Assembly: GCF_009833965.1 (NCBI RefSeq)
Contig: NZ_CP047165.1
Location: forward strand, 1,426,001-1,490,000
Source: Pelistega ratti
Lineage (GTDB): Bacteria > Pseudomonadota > Gammaproteobacteria > Burkholderiales > Burkholderiaceae_B
Length of the DNA: 64,000 nt
Reading direction: 5' to 3'
Shown: in pieces, positions 38,376-47,477 of the stretch
Layout: each line of letters starts with the position of its first letter
Numbering within the stretch: the first letter of the stretch is position 1
Translations under genes and position numbers: made by a program
The notes under the pieces: model-generated
Databases searched by the model: none
What the model saw: the letters and a program-made list of their open reading frames with translations, nothing else
What the model was told of the DNA's origin: nothing

Positions 38376-39569
38376 ATGATTATGACAACATTACTCACCC
38401 AACTTTCCCACCTAGGCACAGCTGTATGTGATGAAAAACACCCAAGAGCGCCTGTTGCCTTACCCGCTATCCGTACAAGCACCGTACGATTCAATGATAT
38501 TGATACATTACACGATACCTATCGCCGTCAAGCAGCTGGTGAACGTATTGTTGGCTATGGTCGTATGGGGATGGAAACGCATGCTGCTTTTGAGGAGATG
38601 ATGTGTGCCTTAGAGGGTGGTAAACGTGCTTTTCTTGCACCATCTGGTTTAAATGCCATTGCGATGGTTTTACTCAGCCTTTTAAATGCAGGTGATCATA
38701 TGCTTGTAGCGGATTGTGTCTATGGCCCTGTTCGCCAGATGGATGAAACCGTTTTAAAACGTATGAATATTAGTAGTACCTTTTGCTCTATGCGAGATAT
38801 GGTAGAACTAGAATCAAAAATCCAATCGAATACCAAAATTCTTTACCTAGAATCACCGGGTTCTTTATTATTTGAGATGCTTGATTTACCTGCTATTGCC
38901 GCTGTGGCTAAAAAGCATAATCTTTTAGTGATTGCTGATAATACCTGGGGATCGGGGCTTGCCTACCGCCCTCTTGATTTAGGGGCTGATGTGAGTATTG
39001 TTGCAGTAACTAAGTATATTGGGGGGCATTCTGATTTATTAATGGGAGCAGTGGTTGCCAAAGATGATGCCATTATTAAACGTATTGATACGAATCAATA
39101 TGCTTTAGGGTTTTCAACCAGTGCTGATGATGTATGGTTAGCTATTCGAGGGGTTCGCACTTTAGATGTACGCATGAAACGTCATGCTGAAAACGCCTTA
39201 AAAATTTGTGAATTTTTTGATCAACAAGCAGAAACACTCCAAATCTATCACCCTGCTTTTGAGAAAGATGCACATCACGATTTATGGAAACGTGATGCCC
39301 TTGGCTCTAATGGTATGGTATCAGTTGCTTTAAACTTGACAAAAGCACAGACCAAAGTATTTGTCGAATCCCTTAAACTCTTTAGTATTGGCTATTCATG
39401 GGGTGGATATGAAAGCCTTATTGATATGGTTAATACGGACTTTCTAAAAAATCATGCCTATTGGAATCCAAACTATCCACATTTAGTACGTATGCATATT
39501 GGCTTAGAGTCACCAGAAGATTTAATACAGGATTATCAGCAAGCCTTGGAAAAGGCGAGAAAGGTGTAA
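38376..39569 (+). CDS. metC: Cystathionine beta-lyase
   Basis: This Cys/Met-metabolism PLP enzyme cleaves cystathionine to homocysteine. Evidence: RMGMETHAAFEEMM, ESPGSLLFEMLDLPAIA, ADNTWGSGL and the PLP Lys in VAVTKYIGGHSDLLMG, with YSWGGYESL near the end. The MetC-type (not CGS or gamma-lyase) is supported by YLESPGS and SWGGYESL. At 397 residues it is complete. A hairpin follows. Confidence 0.9.
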   Translation: MIMTTLLTQLSHLGTAVCDEKHPRAPVALPAIRTSTVRFNDIDTLHDTYRRQAAGERIVGYGRMGMETHAAFEEMMCALEGGKRAFLAPSGLNAIAMVLLSLLNAGDHMLVADCVYGPVRQMDETVLKRMNISSTFCSMRDMVELESKIQSNTKILYLESPGSLLFEMLDLPAIAAVAKKHNLLVIADNTWGSGLAYRPLDLGADVSIVAVTKYIGGHSDLLMGAVVAKDDAIIKRIDTNQYALGFSTSADDVWLAIRGVRTLDVRMKRHAENALKICEFFDQQAETLQIYHPAFEKDAHHDLWKRDALGSNGMVSVALNLTKAQTKVFVESLKLFSIGYSWGGYESLIDMVNTDFLKNHAYWNPNYPHLVRMHIGLESPEDLIQDYQQALEKARKV

Positions 39570-39578
39570 GTTGAAAGA

Positions 39579-39613
39579 TAATGCTGAATAGTTACTTATA
39601 TCATTCAGCATTA
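39579..39613 (+). terminator. Terminator-like hairpin after metC
   Basis: TAATGCTGAA (39579-39588) pairs with TTCAGCATTA (39604-39613), followed by TTTAGTCTT. It begins 10 bases after the metC stop. Confidence 0.6.
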
Positions 39614-40281
39614 TTTAGTCTTGGTAATAACACCTTATAAATAGATAGAAATTTATTATAGACAAGTTAAATTCATAGCTGAAGAGTAACACAGTCAAAA
39701 CTAGATTTTTACTTTAAGAGATGTCTTATAGCTCTAAGCACTTTATGATAGCAATTATTCAAATTGTCCTCTATTACCTAGATCATCTATACCGTTAATT
39801 TATCTAATCGTATCCCCTTAGGAAAGAACTAATGGATTAATCAATTAATATTTCCTTTAGTTTCTCCCTCATAAATGGTAAGGATAGGTAATAAATTATT
39901 GTATTTAATGTTTAAGCCATTTGTTCATGTAAAGCAAACACCTTTCCAGTATAAAAGTGACGCTATTTTTCTTGAGAAAAAGATTCTACACAATCTTGAT
40001 ATATTTGTATATATTACCTTATTTGCTAATAAAGTTGAAATTTGATATCTTTGTTATTATGTAAGATACATAGAATATTTCATAACGTTTTGATATATTG
40101 TCGTTGATGATCAACGTGCAATACTGTACATCTTGTACCATAAACTTATCAAAACATTGCTCTTCTATTTTAAATTTAAGCAACTCAGTAATCCTTAATA
40201 CTCATAATTATTAGTTTAAATAATGAAAAACTAACACATTATCTTTTTTCATCAAAACATTCATCCCATCTTTCTAACTTC
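39614..40281. other. Non-coding, A+T-rich, probably decayed DNA
   Basis: About 670 bases without a supportable gene on either strand. Many stops break all frames. Because the next segment is a broken glycosyltransferase, this may hold unrecognisable remains of the same or neighbouring genes. Confidence 0.4.
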
Positions 40282-40667
40282 AGGAGTATTTGTTACATGC
40301 ACAAGAATTTATTGAAGAAGAGTGAATTATTTGTTTAGAAATTATGACTTTAACGGTTTCTTATCCCATACTGTTTTTTCAGTATAAATGAAAAGGGGAG
40401 CGAGTAGTTGCCCAATGGTAGCATTTGATGTACGTTATGGACCAAGTGCTACGATTGAAAATGGTTATAACGTTTTTTTAATCGAGTCAAATAATTCAGA
40501 TACTTTTATTGACAAAATCGTTGAACTACTATTAAACAGTGAAATGAATCAGCTCTTTTCAGAGAATGCCTATGCTAGTATGCAGAAAGTTTAGTGAAAA
40601 ACAAGTTACACAGCTTTGGCAAGACTTTTTCAAAAAAGAAGAAAGTAAAACATCTATCATTGAATAA
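40282..40667 (+). pseudogene. Remnant of a family-1/4-type glycosyltransferase
   Basis: Pieces of one protein appear in different frames. At about 40285-40338: YMHKNLLKKSELFV then a stop. At 40388-40594: MKRGASSCPMVAFDVRYGPSATIENGYNVFLIE...LLLNSEMNQLFSENAYASMQK. After a frameshift near 40585: FSEKQVTQLWQDFFKK to a stop at 40667. These are the consecutive C-terminal blocks of GT-B glycosyltransferases, as used for surface glycans. At least two frameshifts or stops break it, and the N-terminal half is lost. Confidence 0.75.
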
Positions 40668-40803
40668 TATCTACCCTTTATTACAAAAAAATGCCGTCAA
40701 AAATAACCGTACTTTTAAGTGATGAATTGTGAAATGATGTAAGAACAGGTTGTGTGTGTCCGTTATTACATAAAAATAGCTATTTTGTGTATTTATTACA
40801 TCA

Positions 40804-40840
40804 TAAAAAAAACGGTATGGCTTTTAAACCATACCGTTTT
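40804..40840 (-). terminator. Rho-independent terminator of the adhesin transcript
   Basis: AAAACGGTATGG pairs perfectly with CCATACCGTTTT around an 8-base loop. On the - strand a run of T follows, 46 bases after the adhesin stop. Confidence 0.9.
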
Positions 40841-40886
40841 AATATCACCATTACCGCCCTTTTTAAGCAGAACGGTAAGGGTTGGA

Positions 40887-43800
40887 TTAGATAACTGCGA
40901 TAGCGTTATCGATATACACTACATAACCGCCATCATTGCTGTTATAAGCAGTGTAAGTATGGCCTTCAACGCCATTCTCAGCAGAGCCATTTACGGTGTT
41001 AGTAGATTTAACAAATCCACCTAGGCTATCAGAGCCGTCTCCACCTAGATCTACTGTATCGCCCGTAGCACCTGAGATGTAAAGCACTTTATCATCATCA
41101 CTGTTATTCACGAGATCTGCTAATCTCAATTTAACAGTTTGTGCAAGTGACTCTGTCATATCAATGTGTTCAAAACCTCTGATACCTTCATCACTAATGT
41201 GATCCTTAATACCATTGCTTGCTAAATCTACGGTAATACCGCCTTTCAACACTAATGTATCTTTGCCTTCACCACCAAGGATAAGACCTTGGTTTTCCCT
41301 TTTGCTTGTATCATAGTTTGAATTTAGCTCAACTATATCATCGCCTGCACCAGCCTTAATACTCCATTTATTAGCATTTGACAGGTTTGTCACATCTAAA
41401 TTACCTAATTTAATGGTGTCATTACCTTCGCCAGTTTGAATATCTTTCAGACCATCGATACTATAACCTTTGGTTTGAGATAAATCAACGATGTCATTAC
41501 CTGCCCCAGTGTTGAGGGTAACTTCACCAAAATAGCCATCGGAAATGATTGTAATCGTATCATCGCCACTACCTGTGGTGATTGTAGCTTGGCTTAACCA
41601 TTTTCTCGGATACTGTTTGCTACCGATGTTCAGTACGTTATTACCATCACCTAAGTCGATATTAACATAGGCAGCTGGCACACCATTCACACCCTGATTA
41701 AGTGTTACGATATCATCACCGGAACCCGCTTTAATGGATGTTAAGGCATTTGCTGCAGTCGCTAATACCTCTTTCTCTACGGTTAAGGTGTTATTCCCCT
41801 CACCTAAGTCGATCTTGCCACCGGTTTGGAGACGACCACGAATAATTACCGTATCATCGCCTTCACCAGTTTTGATATTAGCGTTACTTTGTACATGACC
41901 ACGGATAGTTACAGTATCATCGCCTTCACCAGTATTGATATTAGTGTTATTTTGTACATGACTGCCCACAACAAGAGTATCATTACCATTACCTGTATCA
42001 ATTAGGGCCGTATTACCAGTAACAAAACCTGAAACTTTAACAAGGTCATTACCGTCTCCTGACTTGATGGTTGAACGATCCACATTACCACTCACCTGAA
42101 TTCTATCATCACCGGCACCGCTATCAATGGTAGAAGTTACTAAGTTCATACCACGTGGTAATGCACTTAACTGATCAATCGTATCGTAGTGGCTATTTCT
42201 TCCTACAATGATAGTGTCATTACTTTCATCAGTCTTCAACATACCCTTAGTAATTGAGCCTGTTGGTGCACCTGGGTTTTTCTCAACTATTTTCTTAATA
42301 AGAGCATCAGACAGAGCACCTGTAAATGTACGACCTGTGATAATGGTATCAGGATAGTTATGCGGTTGATCATCGTCACTCGTATCAATTACCGGTAGCT
42401 CTTTATCCTCTAATGCGTCTAAGCAATTTTCAAAATTATCAGCTATAGCTTTTGGTAACTGAGCTTTTGCATCTTCAACTGCTTTTGCCGCATCCGCTTT
42501 TGCTTGTTTAGCTTCTGATAACTCTTTATTGAATTTGTTTCTCTCAGCTGGAGGATAAACACCAGTATTATAGTTCACTTTCTCCAATGCGGTATCATAA
42601 GCTGCTTCCATCTCCTCATATTCGGCTTCAGCTTTCGCAACTAAATCTTCAAGATCGCTAATAAGTTTTGCGATTGAGTCCTTAATACCATCACTGTCTG
42701 CATCGTCCACTGGTGGAACTTCTTCATTTTGGATGGCATCAACACGATCTTGTAGCCCGCCTTTCGCTGATGCAGTATCCGGTAGAGCTTTAACTGCGTC
42801 ATCTGCGGCTTTTTTAGCTGCTTCAGCTGCATCTCTAAGTCTTGTTAGATTCTCTACTTCAGATGGGTTAATCGCATCATCTGCTTTAGCTGCGTCAAGA
42901 GCTGCTTTATAGATCTCAGCCGCTTTTTCTGCTTCCGCAACAAGCTCTTCTGCGTCTTTAAGTGCTTCTGGGGTCGGGTTCACTGCGTCAATCGCGGTTT
43001 TACCGTCATCTTTCGCTGTATCTACCGCTTCTGTGCTGTCCGCTTTGTCGATGTTGTCTTTCGCTTTCTCTAACTCAGCGTCTGTGCTTGGTGTCGGGTT
43101 AATCGCGTCAATCGCCGCTTTACCGTCATTTTTCGCACTGTCTACTGCGTCTTTATCGGCTGCGTTGTCGATATTCTCTTTCGCTTTGTCCGCTTCTTCA
43201 TCCACTTTCGCTTTCGCCGTATCTTTCTCTTCTTGAGTTAGATCCGGATTGTTGTCAATTGCGTCTTTCTTCGCTTGAGCAGCATCGTCGATCTCTTGCT
43301 TCGCGTCGTCTTTCGCTTTCTCTAACTCAGCGTCTGTGCTTGGCGTCGGGTTAATCGCGTCAATCGCGTCTTTACCATCATTTTTCGCCTGGTCTACCGC
43401 GTCTTTGTCGGCTGCGTTGTCGATATTCTCTTTCGCTTTGGTCACTTCGTCTTCAACTTGCTTAATCGCTTCAGCTTTCTCTTCGTCTGAAAGTTTGTCA
43501 TTGTTGTTAATTTCATCTTTCTTCGCTTGCGCTGCGTCGTCGATCTCTTGCTTCGCGTCTTCTTTCGCTTTCTCTAACTCAGCGTCTGTGCTTGGCGTTG
43601 GGTTAATCGCGTCAATCGCCGCTTTACCTTCATCTTTCGCACTGTCTACCGCGTCTTTATCTGCCGCGTTGTCAATAGCGTCTTTCGCTTTGTTCACTTC
43701 GTCTTCAACTTGCTTAATCGCCTCGGCTTTCTCTTCGTCTGAAAGTTTGTCATTGTTGTTAATTTCATCTTTCTTCGCTTGCGCTGCGTCGTCGATCTCT

Positions 43801-45323
43801 TGCTTCGCGTCTTCTTTCGCTTTCTCTAACTCAGCGTCTGTGCTTGGCGTTGGGTTAATCGCGTCAATCGCCGCTTTACCTTCATCTTTCGCACTGTCTA
43901 CCGCGTCTTTATCTGCCGCGTTGTCAATAGCGTCTTTCGCTTTGTTCACTTCGTCTTCAACTTGCTTAATCGCCTCGGCTTTCTCTTGCTCTGAAAGGTT
44001 TGGATTGTTGTTAATCTCGTCTTTCTTCGCTTGCGCAGCATCATCGATCTCTTGCTTCGCGTCGGTTTTCGCTTTCTCTAACTCAGCGGCTTCATCTGTG
44101 CTTGGCGTCGGGTTGATCGCGTCAATCGCCGCTTTACCGTCATTTTTCGCTTGATCTACCGTCTCTTTGTCCGTCGCAGCATCAATGGCATCTTTCGCTT
44201 TGGTCGCTTCGTCTTCAACTTGCTTAATCGCCTCGGCTTTCTCTTCGTCTGAAAGTTTGTCATTGTTGTTAATTTCATCTTTCTTCGCTTGCGCGGCGTC
44301 GTCGATTTCTTGCTTCGCGTCGTCTTTTGCTTTCTCTAACTCAGCGGCTTCATCTGTGCTTGGTGTCGGGTTAATCGCGTCAATGGCGTCTTTACCGTCA
44401 TTTTTCGCTTGATCTACCGCATCTTTATCCGCAGCGTTGTCGATCGCGTCTTTCGCTTTGGTCGCTTCGTCTTCAACTTGCTTAATCGCCTCGGCTTTCT
44501 CTTGCTCTGAAAGGTCTGGATTATTGTTAATCTCGTCTTTCTTCGCTTGCGCGGCATCGTCGATTTCTTGCTTCGCGTCGTCTTTCTCTTCGGCTAATGC
44601 TTGATTACTATTATTATCAGTGTTACCGCTGTCACTACCGTTATTATTCGCATCAGGATTTTCTACTGGTTTAACGTTATCAACACGATCTTTTAAGTCA
44701 CCTTTTTCTGCAACATCATCAGGTAACGCATTCACCGCTTCATCAGCTTTATTTTTAGCTTCTTCTACCGCTTTATTAGCATCTTCGATTGCTTGTTTTT
44801 CATCTGGCGTAATTACACCGTCAGACTTAGCATCTTCTAAGACTTTTTCGGCATCTTTTTGGGCTTGCTCTGCCTCTTCTACCGCTTTAGTAGCATCTTC
44901 AACTTGCTTGTCAATCGTATCGTCACGACCGTTATTGTTGCTATCGTTCGCTTCCGGTACGTCAACTGGGTTCACGTTATCCACACGCTCTTGTAAACCA
45001 CCTTTCTCTGTTACAGAATCAGGTAATCCTTTCACTGCTTCATCTGCTGCTTTCTTCGCATCTTCAACCGCTTTGTTCGCTTCTTCGATCTTCGCTTTTT
45101 CTTCAGGCGTAATCACACCGTCCGCATTCGCGTCATCTAATATTTGCTTAGCATTTTCAGCAGCTTTTTCAGCTTCTTCTACAGCGCTAGTCGCTTCATT
45201 CACTTGTCGATCAATAGCATCATCGCGACCATTATTATTGGTATCATTATTATTACTACCGCTGCCACCGCTACCGCCACCACTACTTGCCGCCGCAGCA
45301 ATAACACCAGCTAACGGAAGCAA
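40887..45323 (-). CDS. Large BapA-like repeat adhesin, main part (frameshifted from its N-terminus)
   Basis: The frame yields 1478 residues from an internal ATG; true coding continues upstream in this frame to about 45437 (SLLADQAVAPQALGGEELASAFWAFNPWWLLALLPL). Order: glycine/serine linker, two modules of about 100 residues with NNNGRDD and DGVITPEEK, six full and one partial 84-residue DUF1542-like repeats, another DGVITPEEK-like module, a predicted coiled coil, then many GDGND/GEGDDT beta-roll-type repeats, and a C-terminal end typical of Type I-secreted adhesins. It would be a cell-surface biofilm or attachment protein. No secretion genes are in the window. Confidence 0.85.
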   Translation of the reverse strand: MLPLAGVIAAAASSGGGSGGSGSNNNDTNNNGRDDAIDRQVNEATSAVEEAEKAAENAKQILDDANADGVITPEEKAKIEEANKAVEDAKKAADEAVKGLPDSVTEKGGLQERVDNVNPVDVPEANDSNNNGRDDTIDKQVEDATKAVEEAEQAQKDAEKVLEDAKSDGVITPDEKQAIEDANKAVEEAKNKADEAVNALPDDVAEKGDLKDRVDNVKPVENPDANNNGSDSGNTDNNSNQALAEEKDDAKQEIDDAAQAKKDEINNNPDLSEQEKAEAIKQVEDEATKAKDAIDNAADKDAVDQAKNDGKDAIDAINPTPSTDEAAELEKAKDDAKQEIDDAAQAKKDEINNNDKLSDEEKAEAIKQVEDEATKAKDAIDAATDKETVDQAKNDGKAAIDAINPTPSTDEAAELEKAKTDAKQEIDDAAQAKKDEINNNPNLSEQEKAEAIKQVEDEVNKAKDAIDNAADKDAVDSAKDEGKAAIDAINPTPSTDAELEKAKEDAKQEIDDAAQAKKDEINNNDKLSDEEKAEAIKQVEDEVNKAKDAIDNAADKDAVDSAKDEGKAAIDAINPTPSTDAELEKAKEDAKQEIDDAAQAKKDEINNNDKLSDEEKAEAIKQVEDEVTKAKENIDNAADKDAVDQAKNDGKDAIDAINPTPSTDAELEKAKDDAKQEIDDAAQAKKDAIDNNPDLTQEEKDTAKAKVDEEADKAKENIDNAADKDAVDSAKNDGKAAIDAINPTPSTDAELEKAKDNIDKADSTEAVDTAKDDGKTAIDAVNPTPEALKDAEELVAEAEKAAEIYKAALDAAKADDAINPSEVENLTRLRDAAEAAKKAADDAVKALPDTASAKGGLQDRVDAIQNEEVPPVDDADSDGIKDSIAKLISDLEDLVAKAEAEYEEMEAAYDTALEKVNYNTGVYPPAERNKFNKELSEAKQAKADAAKAVEDAKAQLPKAIADNFENCLDALEDKELPVIDTSDDDQPHNYPDTIITGRTFTGALSDALIKKIVEKNPGAPTGSITKGMLKTDESNDTIIVGRNSHYDTIDQLSALPRGMNLVTSTIDSGAGDDRIQVSGNVDRSTIKSGDGNDLVKVSGFVTGNTALIDTGNGNDTLVVGSHVQNNTNINTGEGDDTVTIRGHVQSNANIKTGEGDDTVIIRGRLQTGGKIDLGEGNNTLTVEKEVLATAANALTSIKAGSGDDIVTLNQGVNGVPAAYVNIDLGDGNNVLNIGSKQYPRKWLSQATITTGSGDDTITIISDGYFGEVTLNTGAGNDIVDLSQTKGYSIDGLKDIQTGEGNDTIKLGNLDVTNLSNANKWSIKAGAGDDIVELNSNYDTSKRENQGLILGGEGKDTLVLKGGITVDLASNGIKDHISDEGIRGFEHIDMTESLAQTVKLRLADLVNNSDDDKVLYISGATGDTVDLGGDGSDSLGGFVKSTNTVNGSAENGVEGHTYTAYNSNDGGYVVYIDNAIAVI
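42957..44595 (-). repeat. Tandem 252-258-bp repeats in the adhesin gene
   Basis: Six full units and one partial unit encode an Ala/Asp/Lys/Glu-rich helical module of 84-86 residues (AELEKAK..DAKQEIDDAAQAKKD..., ending INPTPSTD). Adjacent units near 43490-43740 and 43742-43990 look nearly identical at the base level, so copy number can change by recombination. The codons favour GCG and GCC more than the surrounding A+T-rich genes do. Confidence 0.85.
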
Positions 45324-45409
45324 TGCTAATAACCACCATGGATTAAATGCCCAAAAAGCGCTCGCTAATTCTTCTCCGCCTAATGCTTGTGGTGCAACGG
45401 CTTGATCCG

Positions 45410-45751
45410 CTAATAAGCTAACAGCATCCGCTTGTGCCCAGACTCTGGCACATACGCATAGATATTACCATTTTCATGCTGACCAACAAGTAAGTTACTT
45501 GTTTCGCCCATTTCATCTTGGTAATAATCTTTAATAATAATATCTTCTTTTGAATCACCATCTTCCAAGAAGATTTTTAAATCTTTTCCATCACGTTGTG
45601 TGACGATATTTTGAGGGCCTAAGCCTGTTGTATCATCAATCAGTTGATAATTTGAGTTTTCTCTTGCATTAATCACTAACGTCTCACCAGGATTAACTTG
45701 ATGAGATGCAACTACTTTTTTTGCACTTAATACTTTTAAAGTTGTTGACAT
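45410..45751 (-). CDS. N-terminal domain of the BapA-like adhesin, cut by a frameshift
   Basis: The 113-residue frame begins MSTTLKVLSAKKVVASHQV and matches the conserved N-terminal module of BapA-like Type I-secreted adhesins. After VPESG at 45440 the frame goes wrong (HKRMLLAY, stop). If the GGG at 45437-45439 (coding strand) were GGGG, it would read SGAQADAVSLLADQAV and run into the long downstream frame. The whole gene is therefore 40887-45751 with one missing base: either real inactivation, phase variation, or a sequencing error. Confidence 0.85.
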   Translation of the reverse strand: MSTTLKVLSAKKVVASHQVNPGETLVINARENSNYQLIDDTTGLGPQNIVTQRDGKDLKIFLEDGDSKEDIIIKDYYQDEMGETSNLLVGQHENGNIYAYVPESGHKRMLLAY

Positions 45752-45767
45752 AAGTTTTTATTCCTTT

Positions 45768-46643
45768 TTACTTGTTACCGTAAACTGTAATTTCAACACG
45801 GCGATTTGGTTGGTTACACTCTTGTTTAGCCACACCGTTTAAACTGGCACAATGCGTTACCACAGGTTGGTTTTTTCCATAACCTACTGCTTCAATCGGT
45901 AAAGTGATACCCGCATTTTGTAATGCTTTTTTAACTGTCTCTGCACGTTGCTGAGATAATCTTTGGTTATAACTTGCTGTACCTTCTGGGTCTGTATGCC
46001 CACTTACAACGACTTTAGTTGCTCCAGCAAGCGTAGCAATTTTTGCTGAAAAATCAGCAATTTCTTTTTTACCTTGAGGCAAAATGTCTTGATAGCTAGA
46101 TTTATTAAACTTAAATAATGCTCCAGCTCCTAACTCTGCATTTGCTAATACCACTTCGCCACAATGCGTTTTCACACGAGAAAGCGTTTGTGTTCCTCTC
46201 GGTAATTTCGCAATAACCTGCTCTGCAATTGCTTTTTCAACTCGTACAAAACTTAACTCACCATTAACATCTTGACTCACTTTCACATAGGTCACTTCAT
46301 TAACGGGTGATGTGTAATATACCCCTTGAGTACGATTACCAAAGCCTGGCAATGTAAAAGATGATGTCATAAGATTTCTTGTAGCACACACTGCTACTGT
46401 GCTATAGGCATTTGGTAATAATGATGCTTGGTAATCACCATTAACATAGACATTAACTGCTGGGCCTTGCACATCATCTTGACGATAAAAAACAACCATT
46501 GATTGGTTTTCAGCAAGTTGTGGTTGACTTATATTAGGAGCATCAAAATTATGCCAAACCTCTAATGGTTTAGTCATATCTCTTGATGTGGCACACGCTG
46601 TTAAGGCTAATGCCAAGCTAGCACCAACAAGGGTTCTTTTCAT
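45768..46643 (-). CDS. OmpA-family lipoprotein next to the adhesin
   Basis: A lipoprotein signal with lipobox LTAC (Cys17) is followed by a middle domain and a C-terminal OmpA-like peptidoglycan-binding domain (about 185-285) with VVSGHTDPEGTASYNQRLSQQRAETV and NRRVEITVYG. It would sit in the outer membrane and bind peptidoglycan. Genes of this type often precede BapA-like adhesins, and it is 16 bases upstream of the adhesin on the same strand, so they form an operon. Confidence 0.9.
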   Translation of the reverse strand: MKRTLVGASLALALTACATSRDMTKPLEVWHNFDAPNISQPQLAENQSMVVFYRQDDVQGPAVNVYVNGDYQASLLPNAYSTVAVCATRNLMTSSFTLPGFGNRTQGVYYTSPVNEVTYVKVSQDVNGELSFVRVEKAIAEQVIAKLPRGTQTLSRVKTHCGEVVLANAELGAGALFKFNKSSYQDILPQGKKEIADFSAKIATLAGATKVVVSGHTDPEGTASYNQRLSQQRAETVKKALQNAGITLPIEAVGYGKNQPVVTHCASLNGVAKQECNQPNRRVEITVYGNK

Positions 46644-46740
46644 ATAAAAACTCCAATAACTAGTTTTCGATTAGGTTTCAATTATTGATTTACTCTTTAT
46701 TTATAGAAATCACAGTAATGATTTCTTGCTATTGCCCTTT
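46644..46740. promoter_or_regulatory. Upstream region of the adhesin operon
   Basis: This holds the 5' leader of the OmpA-type lipoprotein gene. It is A+T-rich with no gene. Specific promoter hexamers could not be fixed with confidence. Confidence 0.35.
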
Positions 46741-46769
46741 GTTTACTGTATAAAAACTAAACAGTAAAC
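46741..46769. repeat. Inverted repeat upstream of the adhesin operon
   Basis: GTTTACTGT (46741-46749) and ACAGTAAAC (46761-46769) are perfect complements around 11 bases. Its place just outside the lipoprotein leader fits an operator overlapping the promoter. Confidence 0.5.
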
Positions 46770-46777
46770 TGAAAAAA

Positions 46778-46826
46778 CAAAAAGGATAAACCAAAACGGT
46801 TAAAACCGCTTTGGTTTATCCTTTTT
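46778..46826 (-). terminator. Long-stem hairpin with T-tract on the - strand
   Basis: AAAAAGGATAAACCAAA pairs with TTTGGTTTATCCTTTTT, with an inner CGGTT/AACCG; one internal mismatch. On the - strand it is followed by TTTTTGTTTTTT. It is a strong terminator standing before the adhesin operon promoter, shielding it from upstream transcription. Confidence 0.75.
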
Positions 46827-47303
46827 AAGCATCTATATCGTCTTAATACGCTGTCTGCTGTCTAAAGCCATTATTTCCTTACTTTTTGGATATGTCAATT
46901 TTAAGTTTGAAGATTTTAGTAGAAATATTAATTAATATCCAGACATATTGCTTTTTATTATATTTTTATGATTTTATAAATTTTTTGTAGTATTTATAAA
47001 CAACTATCATAATTAAGTGAATCTCTATTGTTTTATTTTTATCTGTATCATCAACAAAATTTATGATAGAAAGAAACCCTAAGTAAATAGAAGAACTATT
47101 GGCTAAATTTTTAATATAAATAGTTATTTTTAGTATAAGCCAAAGAGATAGAATATCCCCATTCTGTAATAAAAAAGTTACTTATGCAAAGTAACTAAAT
47201 TTCACCTACCCACTACTCCCACTTAACCAAATACTATTTAGTATTAGTAAAATATCCTCTTCTTTTTTACATACGAACTTAAAAGATTTTTACCATAAAA
47301 TAA
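46827..47303. other. A+T-rich gap between adhesin operon and tRNA-Thr terminator
   Basis: No gene is visible in about 480 bases. Frames are short and broken, and no RNA gene pattern was recognised. Confidence 0.4.
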
Positions 47304-47330
47304 AAAAGCCTCACAAAACTGTGAGGCTTT
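47304..47330 (-). terminator. Terminator after tRNA-Thr
   Basis: AAAGCCTCAC pairs with GTGAGGCTTT around AAAACT. On the - strand a T-run follows. It lies 6 bases past the tRNA's CCA. Confidence 0.85.
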
Positions 47331-47336
47331 AAATCT

Positions 47337-47412
47337 TGGTGCCGGCTACAAGAATCGAACTCGTGACCTTCTGATTACAAATCAGCTGCTCTACCTGCTG
47401 AGCTAAGCCGGC
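47337..47412 (-). tRNA. tRNA-Thr(TGT)
   Basis: On the - strand the sequence runs GCCGGCTTAGCTCAGC... with acceptor GCCGGC/GCCGGC pairing, D-arm TAGCTCAG..AGAGCA, anticodon loop TTTGTAA with anticodon TGT, T-arm GTTCGATTC and encoded CCA. It is 76 bases long. It reads codon ACA. Confidence 0.95.
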
Positions 47413-47477
47413 GATAAAATAGAATTATATAGAGTCTTCTTTTATTTAGCAATACCTTGTGTTAAAAAACAACAAAT

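Noticed and set aside
39614..40281. Glycosyltransferase N-terminal half on either strand
   Set aside because: Translations gave only scattered short pieces without recognisable blocks.
43336..45405. Long + strand open frames opposite the adhesin repeats
   Set aside because: They mirror the repeats in antisense, with Ser/Ala/Phe-rich low-complexity translations and no ribosome-binding logic.
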